Below are positions 23,658 to 31,515 of a stretch of DNA of 64,000 nt, one piece after another. Source of the stretch: Alternaria dauci (taxonomy: Eukaryota; Ascomycota; Dothideomycetes; Pleosporales; Pleosporaceae); the NCBI RefSeq assembly GCF_042100115.1, contig NC_091273.1, forward strand, positions 1,550,001-1,614,000, written 5' to 3'. Positions within the stretch are counted from its first letter, which is position 1, and each line of letters opens with the position of its first letter. The translations under genes were made by a program, and so were the position numbers. The notes beneath the pieces are model-generated. The model searched no databases, was not told where the DNA came from, and worked only from the letters and a program-made list of their open reading frames with translations.

Positions 23658-26600
23658 TAGGAAGGTGCAGGATACCGATGGTCGGGTGAAGCAGCTGCTC
23701 ACGACCGTATCTGTACAGGGACGAAACATCGAGGCGCTCGTAGATAGCGGGGCCGCACGAACGATGATCTCACCCAGAGTGGTGGAGAAACACGAACTAC
23801 CCTACCGGGTTAAGAAGAACCCAGTATCGGTACTGTTAGCCGACGAGAAACCCATGGAATATGGAAACGGCATGATACGGATGGAAACCGAATCAACAAA
23901 GCTACGGATAGCTGGCATAGAGTGCCAAATGAATATCGACATAATGGAACTAGGAGGACTAGACATGTTGATTGGTTATGACTGGCTAGATGCCCATAAC
24001 CCCGCCATCGACTGGCGAATGAAGACGATACTCAGAAGAGAACCTGTGCACAAGGTTGCTGGAGTACGCCAAAGAGTGAGCCCGAAGGACCAGAGCTCAA
24101 CCCAGGACGGGAGGTTCGGCAAGATCTCGCCTCATAAGATCATGAGAATCTATGAGAAGGACCCTCAAAGAGTAGGAGTCATATGGATAAGACGAGTCGC
24201 GACCACGAAGGAAGGACCCTTACCACTAGAGATACCAAGAGAGTATCAGACCGACGAGTTTAGAGAACTCTTCGAGGAAAACGAAGCCACGGATTTGGCA
24301 GACCATCAGGATTGGGATCACGAGATCATCCTAGATGAAGGGGCAAAGTTAAGCCCAGGACCTATGTATCCCATATCGCCCGAGCACGATGCTGAGCTAA
24401 GGGAGTACATCCAGAAGAATCTGAAGAAGGGATTTATCCGACCGGGATCAGGCCCAATGGCCTCACCCATCTTGTTCGTAAAGAAGCCTAACGGGAAGTG
24501 GCGACTATGTGTCGACTTCCGAAGGTTGAACAGCGTTACTCGGAAGAACCGATATCCCTTACCACTAATAACCGAGCTCATGGATCGACTCCAGGGAGCC
24601 AAGTGGTTTACGAAGTTCGACGTTCGGGAAGGATTTCACCGAATCAGGATCAAGGAAGGACACGAATGGATGACAGCGTTCAAAACGAAATATGGACTGT
24701 TCGAGTACACAGTAATGCCTTTTGGGTTAACGAATGCCCCGGCAACGTTTCAGTCAGTCATCAACAACGCTCTTCACGAGTACCTTGGAATCTTCGTCAC
24801 AGCGTACATCGACGATGTGCTGGTATACTCTAGCGGGACGCTAGAAGAACATGTGGAACATGTCAAGAAAGTGCTCAGGAAGCTTAAGGAATACAAGCTG
24901 TACCTGCAGCCGGGGAAGTGCGAATTTCACACGAAGGAAACGGAATACCTAGGCTTCATAATATCCACAGAGGGGGTGAAGATGAACCCAAAGAAGACAG
25001 CGGCTGTACAGGAATGGCCAACGCCCAAAACAGTCAAGGACGTGCAATCCTTCCTAGGATTTGCCAACTACTACCGGAAGTTCATCAAGGATTACTCAAA
25101 GATCACAACACCTCTCTCCGAGATCACGAAGAAGGAAGTTGGTTTCAAATGGAACGAGGAACATCAGGAGGCTTTTGATCGAATCAAGCAGATATTCCTC
25201 GAGGCACCAGTACTAGAGATGTACGACCCAAAGCGAGAGACGCGAGTCGAGACCGACGCGTCAGATTATGCACTCGGAGCTGTATTGTCGCAGCAGTGCC
25301 CAGACAAAAAGTGGAGACCAGTGTTCTACCACTCAAGAAAGTTCTCTGGAGCAGAACTAAACTACGACGTTCACGATAAGGAGCTACTAGGAGTAGTCGA
25401 TGCCTTTGAACAGTGGGAAGTCTATTTGCTAGGACTACCACACCAGATCGAGGTTTTTACCGATCACCAGAACTTGGCAGGTTTCATGACAACGAAGAAA
25501 CTCAACCGACGACAAGTCCGATGGGCTGAGATGCTAGCTCAGTTCGACTTCAAGATAACTCACCGCGCTGGAACGCTCAACGGAGCTGCGGATGCTTTAA
25601 GCAGGAGATCCGACTTACGCGAGGAAAATCATAAGGAACCACATGACGCCATGTTCAAGAAGATGCCTGATGGCACACTACGTTACAACCAGCCGGAACT
25701 AGCTAAGATAGCTAAGGTGGCCGAGCGGGTAGAAACACTTCAGCAGCAGTGGCAGCAGAGAGCGGCCAGCTGGCAGTTCGAGCCTGACGAGAACGGCTCC
25801 GACGAACTGTTACAAGACGAGCGAGAGTACCGAGATATGATTCGAAGCGATCGAACATATGTACCCCCACACATGAGATCGAGTCTCATCAAGGAACTGC
25901 ATGAGTCCCCAGAGTATGGACATGCATCGCTAGAAGAAATGGTCAGGCGACTATCAAAGGTGTTTGCGATACCACGCTTGCGAGCGAAGGTGCAGGACGT
26001 CCTAGGCAACTGTTTGGCTTGTCATCAGAACAAACCCAAGAGACATAAGCCCTATGGCCTGTTACAACCCTTACCGCCACCAACGAGACCATGGAGCAGC
26101 GTAACAATGGACTTCATAGTGAAGCTCCCGAAGTCGTTAGAACCAGGATCCGGAAGATTATGCGACACAGTCCTAGTCATCGTGTGTCGTCACACGAAAG
26201 GAGCAAAGTTTGTGCCCACGGAAGAAACCATTACGGCAGAAGAATGCGCGTATGAGGTCAGCAAGGCACTTATGTCAGAACATGGGATACCTGAAGAATT
26301 CATCACCGATCGTGATAAACTGTTCACTTCCAAGTATTGGAACACATTCCTGGCAAAGCTGGGTGTGAAGAAGAAACTATCGACTAGCTTCCACCCCGAA
26401 ACAGATGGCCAGACGGAACGAACGAACCAGACACTGGAACAGTATCTGAGGATGTACGCCAACAAGCTGCAAGACAATTGGGTTGAACTCTTGCCGACAG
26501 CACAATTGGCCTACAATAGTACTAGGTCTGCGACGACTAAGTACTCACCACACTACGCGAATTACGGATATGAGCCGGTTGCTCATCGAGATCCAAAAGA

Positions 26601-27765
26601 TATAGAGAGTATCGCAGTAGGTGCAGACGACAAAGCCCGCTTGATGCGAGGACTGCACGAAGAATTGAGCAAGAACATAGCTCATAGGAACCTCACGACA
26701 GCCAAGGCGGCTAATAAGCAAAGGATTGAGGGACCAACCTTTAAGAAGGGGGACAAAGTTTTCCTGTCACGTCAGAACTTGAAAACTAAGCGACCAAGCA
26801 AGAAACTGGACAACCTCCGAATAGGACCATTCGAGGTTCTAGAGGAAATGGGTAACGTAAACTACAAACTCCAACTCCCACCAGGCATGCGCATCCACCC
26901 TGTCTTTCACAAGAAACTCCTGGAAAGAGCACCTCCAGATGCCGAGCTAGCTACCGACATAGAGCTCGAAGACGATGAGTACGAGGTCGAAGAAATCAGG
27001 GACCTGCGGAAAATCGGTCGTCAGTGGAAATACTTGGTCAAGTGGCTAGGATGGCCAGAGAGCCAGAACACTTGGGAACCAAAAGAAAATTTGACGAACT
27101 GCAAGTCACAGGTACGTGAGTACCATCGGAAACACCCAGAGAAGGGAGGACCGGGTCCTCAAGGGAAGAAAAGAATTCAGAAAAAGGATCGAAAGAAGCG
27201 TCATCCTGCAACCAGCCCAAGTCAGTCGACAGTCCGGGTAGCGATGGTTCAGTTGGTTGAAAGTCCGTACCAGGGGCAGAGTTCCCCTCGGCTTGCTCTT
27301 TCGCGCGATCCTGAAGACTCAAAATGGCGTGATCTCGATCAGCGAATGCTCGCTCTCGCGCCTCAGTCTCTGCCACTTCCAGCCGAAGTTGAGCGACCTC
27401 GGCCTCAGCTCGAAGAAGCGCCAAGCGCTTCTCGCGCTTTTCAGCCTCAACCTTCTCCCACTCTTCCTCAGTCACAAATAAGCTACACTCAGCTTTCACC
27501 GAAATACAGCCCGCACACTGCCCAGAGGCAGTGTCCACGAAACAACGAAGATTCTTCTCCTCACACCGCTTGCAACGAAAGGTCATCTCGTTCCCTTGTT
27601 GGCGGATACGGTCAGCACGAGCCTGGCGCTGTTGAGTCGAGTTCTGGGTACGGACGCGTCGAGAAGTCTGAACCTTGGGCATGGTCAGGGAAAGTGAGGA
27701 AAAGAGGAAAGAGAGGATACGACACCACCGGAGTAGCTATACCTCCACCACCGCCGCCGGACTAG
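23602..27765 (+). CDS. pol: Pol polyprotein, element D (protease-RT-RNase H-integrase-chromodomain)
   Basis: Made as a Gag-Pol fusion by -1 frameshifting. No ATG is needed; the first near-start codon in frame is GTG at 23665, and residues here are counted from it. The aspartic protease motif is DSGA at 27-30. Reverse transcriptase carries YIDD at 381-384. RNase H has an ETDAS motif near 531. Integrase has an HHCC zinc finger (GHASLEE...CLACHQNK) and the catalytic triad D816, D882, E918, with exact D,D-35-E spacing. The chromodomain is at about 1105-1155 (KYLVKWLGWPESQNTWEP) and would bind histone marks to direct insertion. A proline/serine-rich tail of ~200 residues follows, overlapping an antisense ORF. 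Confidence 0.94.
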   Translation, partial: LGCRQGQGHAGEGSPKTTLRKVQDTDGRVKQLLTTVSVQGRNIEALVDSGAARTMISPRVVEKHELPYRVKKNPVSVLLADEKPMEYGNGMIRMETESTKLRIAGIECQMNIDIMELGGLDMLIGYDWLDAHNPAIDWRMKTILRREPVHKVAGVRQRVSPKDQSSTQDGRFGKISPHKIMRIYEKDPQRVGVIWIRRVATTKEGPLPLEIPREYQTDEFRELFEENEATDLADHQDWDHEIILDEGAKLSPGPMYPISPEHDAELREYIQKNLKKGFIRPGSGPMASPILFVKKPNGKWRLCVDFRRLNSVTRKNRYPLPLITELMDRLQGAKWFTKFDVREGFHRIRIKEGHEWMTAFKTKYGLFEYTVMPFGLTNAPATFQSVINNALHEYLGIFVTAYIDDVLVYSSGTLEEHVEHVKKVLRKLKEYKLYLQPGKCEFHTKETEYLGFIISTEGVKMNPKKTAAVQEWPTPKTVKDVQSFLGFANYYRKFIKDYSKITTPLSEITKKEVGFKWNEEHQEAFDRIKQIFLEAPVLEMYDPKRETRVETDASDYALGAVLSQQCPDKKWRPVFYHSRKFSGAELNYDVHDKELLGVVDAFEQWEVYLLGLPHQIEVFTDHQNLAGFMTTKKLNRRQVRWAEMLAQFDFKITHRAGTLNGAADALSRRSDLREENHKEPHDAMFKKMPDGTLRYNQPELAKIAKVAERVETLQQQWQQRAASWQFEPDENGSDELLQDEREYRDMIRSDRTYVPPHMRSSLIKELHESPEYGHASLEEMVRRLSKVFAIPRLRAKVQDVLGNCLACHQNKPKRHKPYGLLQPLPPPTRPWSSVTMDFIVKLPKSLEPGSGRLCDTVLVIVCRHTKGAKFVPTEETITAEECAYEVSKALMSEHGIPEEFITDRDKLFTSKYWNTFLAKLGVKKKLSTSFHPETDGQTERTNQTLEQYLRMYANKLQDNWVELLPTAQLAYNSTRSATTKYSPHYANYGYEPVAHRDPKDIESIAVGADDKARLMRGLHEELSKNIAHRNLTTAKAANKQRIEGPTFKKGDKVFLSRQNLKTKRPSKKLDNLRIGPFEVLEEMGNVNYKLQLPPGMRIHPVFHKKLLERAPPDAELATDIELEDDEYEVEEIRDLRKIGRQWKYLVKWLGWPESQNTWEPKENLTNCKSQVREYHRKHPEKGGPGPQGKKRIQKKDRKKRHPATSPSQSTVRVAMVQLVESPYQGQSSPRLALSRDPEDSKWRDLDQRMLALAPQSLPLPAEVERPRPQLEEAPSASRAFQPQPSPTLPQSQISYTQLSPKYSPHTAQRQCPRNNEDSSPHTACNERSSRSLVGGYGQHEPGAVESSSGYGRVEKSEPWAWSGKVRKRGKRGYDTTGVAIPPPPPPD
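27038..27682 (-). CDS. Antisense ORF in element D: Zn2Cys6-like, coiled-coil protein
   Basis: 214 residues, read opposite to pol, with its ATG 140 bp inside the 3' LTR and its stop within the chromodomain coding sequence. Residues 1-36 are basic. Six cysteines at 37, 40, 47, 56, 59 and 66 have the spacing C-x2-C-x6-C-x8-C-x2-C-x6-C, which fits the fungal Gal4-type binuclear zinc cluster. Residues 72-130 are rich in E, K, R and L and look like a coiled coil, where Gal4-type proteins dimerise. A short acidic/aromatic patch (DDASFDPFSEFF) follows. The frame is also legible in element C. If expressed, it would probably bind DNA; nothing shows its target. It could be spurious, but cysteine and tryptophan conservation in a diverged copy argues otherwise. 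Confidence 0.65.
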   Translation of the reverse strand: MPKVQTSRRVRTQNSTQQRQARADRIRQQGNEMTFRCKRCEEKNLRCFVDTASGQCAGCISVKAECSLFVTEEEWEKVEAEKREKRLALLRAEAEVAQLRLEVAETEARERAFADRDHAILSLQDRAKEQAEGNSAPGTDFQPTEPSLPGLSTDLGWLQDDASFDPFSEFFSSLEDPVLPSLGVSDGTHVPVTCSSSNFLLVPKCSGSLAILAT

Positions 27766-27807
27766 GCGCGGGAAAACGATAATCCAGGGTATCGAGACGA
27801 TACGCCT

Positions 27808-27818
27808 AAGAGGGGGGG
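27808..27818 (+). other. Polypurine tract, element D
   Basis: aagaggggggg, three bases upstream of the 3' LTR. It is the expected plus-strand DNA primer. The same tract is recognisable before the 3' LTRs of A and B, and in weaker form (aaaaagaggg) before that of C. Confidence 0.85.
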
Positions 27819-27821
27819 TAA

Positions 27822-28295
27822 TGTTACAAGGTAACAAGGAATTGCCTTCCTTTCATGCAGGTCGCATGAAGGAAGACCATCGGGCGGACACGTTGGACGA
27901 AAGTGGATCTAGGGCGGGGCCCAGATCACGTGAAAGGAATGGCATCCCGCCAAGACCTGGCCTCCGGGAGGCCAGTGAGGATTGGGAGGTCACGGCCCTC
28001 CTAGGCCTCCCTCTTGGAAGGGAGGGCAAGGAGGACAGGACCTAAGGCAAGGGGTATAAGAATGTGTTGGATCTCATTATTACACTCGTTGTGGTCAACT
28101 CAAATAGTTCATCTCTTACACAGATTGTCAACTAGTTATTCTATTGTTATAGAATTGGTAGCGTTATTCTTTGGTTACAACGATAACTCTTTTCCACCTG
28201 ATCATTCCATATCCTACCTCACGGACTATCGCCAATATCTATCTCGCCTTAGTACGGACCGAGCTTAGAGAAGTATAGCAAACCCCCGTGTAACA
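27822..28295 (+). repeat. 3' LTR of element D
   Basis: 474 bp, identical to 21128-21601 except for C at 27965 where the 5' copy has T. After it, element C resumes at 28296 (atagagcttaaag), the homologue of the pol sequence that stops at 21127. Confidence 0.95.
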
Positions 28296-28640
28296 ATAGA
28301 GCTTAAAGATAATAAGTATAAGGTTAAAGAAATTAGAGACTTATAGAAAATTAGTTATTAGTAGAAATACTTAGTTAAGTAGCTAGGATAGCTAGAAAGC
28401 TAGAATACTTAGGAATAAAAGGAAAATTTAATAAACTATAAGTTATAGGTATATAAGTACTATTAGAGATACTTAAAGAATAGAGGACTAGGTCCTTAAA
28501 AGAAGAAAAGAATTTAGAAAAAGGATTAAAAGAAGTATTAGCTTATAACTAGCTTAAGTTAATTAATAGTTTAGGTAGTAATAGTTTAATAGCTAAGAAG
28601 TTTATACTAAGGGTAGAGCTCCCCTTAGCTTACTCTTTTA
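28296..28640 (+). pseudogene. Chromodomain and pol tail relic of element C
   Basis: Continues the C pol relic after element D. The RIPed chromodomain segment (homologue of 26960-27130) is clear. The following tail aligns with D only to about 28640, after which the sense sequence diverges. Confidence 0.8.
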
Positions 28641-29029
28641 TATAATCCTAAACTATAAGAATTACTAAATTATAATAAGTATATATCTACTCTTATTTAT
28701 ATACCTTAAGGAGCTCTAACTTTTAATAAGATAACTAAACCTCTAAGTAAGTTACTACTAACTCTTTCTCTTTATACTCTTCTTATACCTTCTTCTACTT
28801 ATCTCTAGAGATAAATAAACTATACTTAGCTTTAATAGAAATATAACTAGTATAGTAACTAGAAGTTATCTTTATAAAGTAGTAAAGCTTCTTATCTTTA
28901 TAATATTTATACTAAAAATCTATCTTAAGGCCTTCTTACTTAATATATATAGTATAAGTATACTTTTACTTAGTAAAAGACTAAATTTAAAGACTATAGG
29001 ACTTTTAAACTTTAGGTATAGTTAAGGAG
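28640..29029 (-). pseudogene. RIPed antisense Zn2Cys6-like ORF of element C
   Basis: Reading the minus strand from the mutated start codon (ata, first base 29029) in the frame homologous to D 27682-27038, stops sit where tgg, cag or caa are expected. All six zinc-cluster cysteine codons have become tat/tac (tyrosine), with the spacing unchanged. The downstream Trp-x-Lys-Val and Glu/Lys/Leu heptad-like segment is also recognisable. The left limit is approximate. Confidence 0.6.
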
Positions 29030-29160
29030 ACTAAAGGAAGGAAGAGGTAACTATAATAGCCTAAGGCTTACTAACTTTATATATAGCTAATACCTTAACG
29101 CGTAGTATAGAAAATTAATAATTTAAGGTATTAAGATAATACGCCTAAAAAGAGGGATAA

Positions 29161-29621
29161 TATTATAAGATAATAAGAGGATTCTCTCCTTAATATAAGG
29201 GTTAGGGTTAGAAGCTAACTAGTAGCTATATTAAAAAGTAATAATCTTAGTAGGGCTATAGTTATATAGATAGTATCTTACTAAGATAAGTCTTCTTAAG
29301 ATACTAGGTCCTTACTAGATACTACTAATATCTAAGATATAAAAGGCTAGGTAAGATATTAAGACTTATAGTAATAAGTATAAGAATATATTAGATCTTA
29401 TTATTATACTTATTATAGTTAACTTAAATAGTTTATCTCTTATATAGATTATTAACTAGTTATTCTATTATTAATAGGATTAGTATTATTATTCTCTTAG
29501 TTATAATAATAACTCTTTTCCACCTAATTATTCTATATCCTACCTTATAGACTATTGCTAATATCTATCTCACCTTAGTATAGACCGAGCTTAGAGAAGT
29601 ATAGTAAACCCCTATATAATA
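29161..29621 (+). repeat. 3' LTR of element C
   Basis: 461 bp, same type as 1114-1574 (variant first half, D-like second half). It is followed by atata, matching the atatt before the 5' LTR in four of five bases. Confidence 0.87.
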
Positions 29622-31020
29622 ATATACTATAATAATAATAAAAAAAAAGTCTATAAAGGCTAAGGCTAACTACTAAGGTATTATATAAGGCTTTCTCTAG
29701 ATAGTATCTTATATATAGACTAGAGTCTACTAGCTACTTAATATATATTTAACACTAGTATTATATAAGGCTAGTTACGTATTAACTAAGTATCTTATAA
29801 AGCTATAGTCCTAGGCTAGTAATCTTATAATAGCTTATACTTAGTTATTATCTAAAAGCCTTTTAGGTAATAGAGTAATACTAATCTTATATAGTAAGTA
29901 AACCTATTAATATATAATAGAAGAGGTAGTTAAGGAGCTTAATATACGTTACATTAATAAAGTCTTAAGGTAAGGCTCTACTAATTAGGATTAAATATAA
30001 AATATAAGGGGCTATACTTAAGGAGCTATTATATAGGTATACTATTATTATATTTAATAGAGAAGAGAACTATAGGCTACCTTATCCTAAAGGTTAATTA
30101 GTAGTAGCTTAGATTATCCTTTAGTCTAAGGTTTAAGGGTTTAGTTTAAGTATTATTTAGATATATTAACTATAAGCTATACACCTTACGTACGTAACTA
30201 AGATACTATTAAGGAATAAGCTAATTAGGCTTTAGCCTATTATATAGACTATAAGAGGATAATAGGTTATTAGTATACCTAAAATAATAACCTAATAGTA
30301 GTTAGTAGTTACGTAATTACTTAGTACTTAGTACTCTTAGTATAACTAAGTAATACTAATTAGATTATAGGACTACTTAGTACTTACTACTCTTAGTATA
30401 ACTAAGTAAAGCTAAGTAGTAGACACTTATTAAGTATATAGCCTAGATACTAAACCCTTATAGCTTAGTATATTTAACTTTATATAAGACTCTAGTATTT
30501 AATCTCATAATTATACTTTATTCTTATATAACCCTAATAACACTACATTAATCTTCTAATTATACTATTACACTAACACCGTCTATCGCGCTTGCTTATT
30601 CCTAGGAACTAACTTATAGGTTATCTAAGGATAACCTTTATAACTAAAGACTACTTAGAGATAATAATATAGGTAGTTAAAACTATAAGAATTAAAAGCC
30701 TAGATAAATAAGAATAGATTATATAAGTTAGCCTTAAGTAGTTATAGTTTTAGTAGCTAGAACTTATAGGTATAGTAGGACGCTAGAAAGTAGAACTTAA
30801 AAGTAAGATTAGGGGTAGTATATATTATATTAAGTTAATGTATTAGTACTCTAATTTCTCCTCTCCCCACCTTAAGGGTATATTTAGTGTACTGCGCTAT
30901 AGCCCTACGTCGCTGTAACGCTTACAGACTCTAGGTTTAGGAAATAGAATCCTTACTAACACTACGCCGTAACTACTACTAGTAAAAATTCACCTATTCC
31001 TATATGTTGAGGTCGTGTTC
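29622..31020. repeat. RIP-degraded repeat, right host of element C
   Basis: AT-rich RIPed DNA with no open frame. Ignoring RIP stops, about 29650-29830 loosely resembles the C-terminal part of a fungal non-LTR reverse transcriptase; this is weak and unverified. Two 35-bp direct repeats lie at 30319-30353 and 30375-30409 with one mismatch, each containing the inverted repeat cttagt-ata-actaag. CpA/TpG content starts to recover after about 30480, and normal composition is reached near 31020. Confidence 0.6.
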
Positions 31021-31263
31021 ACCAATTTATATTACTATCGTGCTATATAGCGAGTTGATGATATATATCAAACTAGCATAAAGGCTGATAAGAATGGCGA
31101 GAACGCATAGTAGAACTTGAGCTAAGCTCAGCAGGAATGCACTGCTGAACGCGTCCCTTTTGACTGGCACATTCATTGTAGGCGGATCTCGTTATAGGCA
31201 GGGCGTCGCGAATGAAGTACCTGAGAAGGAGTAACTTAGTAACTTATAGCTACCCACTCGCTG

Positions 31264-31515
31264 CTACAAGATAGAGCCTGCACACACATACAATATGGAC
31301 GAGAAAGGCTTTATGGTCGGAGCTGTTGGCAGACAGAAGAGAATCTTCTCGTAGGCCGGCTTGACCTTGCCATGGCCTGTTTCGAGGTCTGCGAAGGTCA
31401 CTTCGTCCCTATCCGCTCCCCATGTATGTGAAAGTATCGCGTAACGAGGTACGTCGCCATCATCGAAGCTGTGAATGCTGAGCTCTCCGCTTCCGCTGTA
31501 CTGTAGGAGCCGCAT
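31264..31515 (-). pseudogene. Truncated HET-domain gene (N-terminus only)
   Basis: Encodes 83 residues opening with MRLLQYSGSGELSIHSF and then YAILSHTWGADRDEVTFADL, the signature start of the HET domain of fungal heterokaryon-incompatibility proteins. Homology continues to GKVKPAYEKILFC and stops there. The next ~22 residues and the stop are unrelated, and no further HET motif follows toward 31020. Full HET proteins are several hundred residues, so this is a broken 5' end. It lies about 250 bp from the RIPed island, suggesting that repeat invasion or rearrangement removed the rest. Confidence 0.75.

Larger units (their letters stand above)
21128..28295 (+). mobile_element. Element D: intact Ty3/Gypsy chromovirus
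   Basis: 7168 bp, ends TG..CA, with 474-bp LTRs that differ at a single base (21271 T versus 27965 C). Gag and pol are fully open and linked by a -1 frameshift signal. Domain order is Gag, protease, reverse transcriptase, RNase H, integrase, chromodomain, which defines a chromovirus. There are no RIP mutations although three dead relatives surround it, so insertion is recent. It sits in the integrase/chromodomain part of element C. The flanking 5-mers (aaata and ataga) match at only three positions, so no clean target duplication is visible. Confidence 0.96.
1114..29621 (+). mobile_element. Element C: outer RIP-degraded Ty3/Gypsy chromovirus, interrupted by A/B and D
   Basis: The oldest copy in the nest. 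It is bounded by two 461-bp LTRs (1114-1574 and 29161-29621). The 5 bp outside them are nearly the same (atatt before, atata after), consistent with a target-site duplication. The body is split by element A (with B inside) at 3485-17812 and by element D at 21128-28295. Removing these leaves about 7.0 kb, the same size as the intact copy. All coding sequence is destroyed by C-to-T and G-to-A changes at former CpA/TpG sites. It is a different subfamily from A, B and D: the first half of its LTR and its 3' internal region do not align closely with theirs. Confidence 0.88.
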
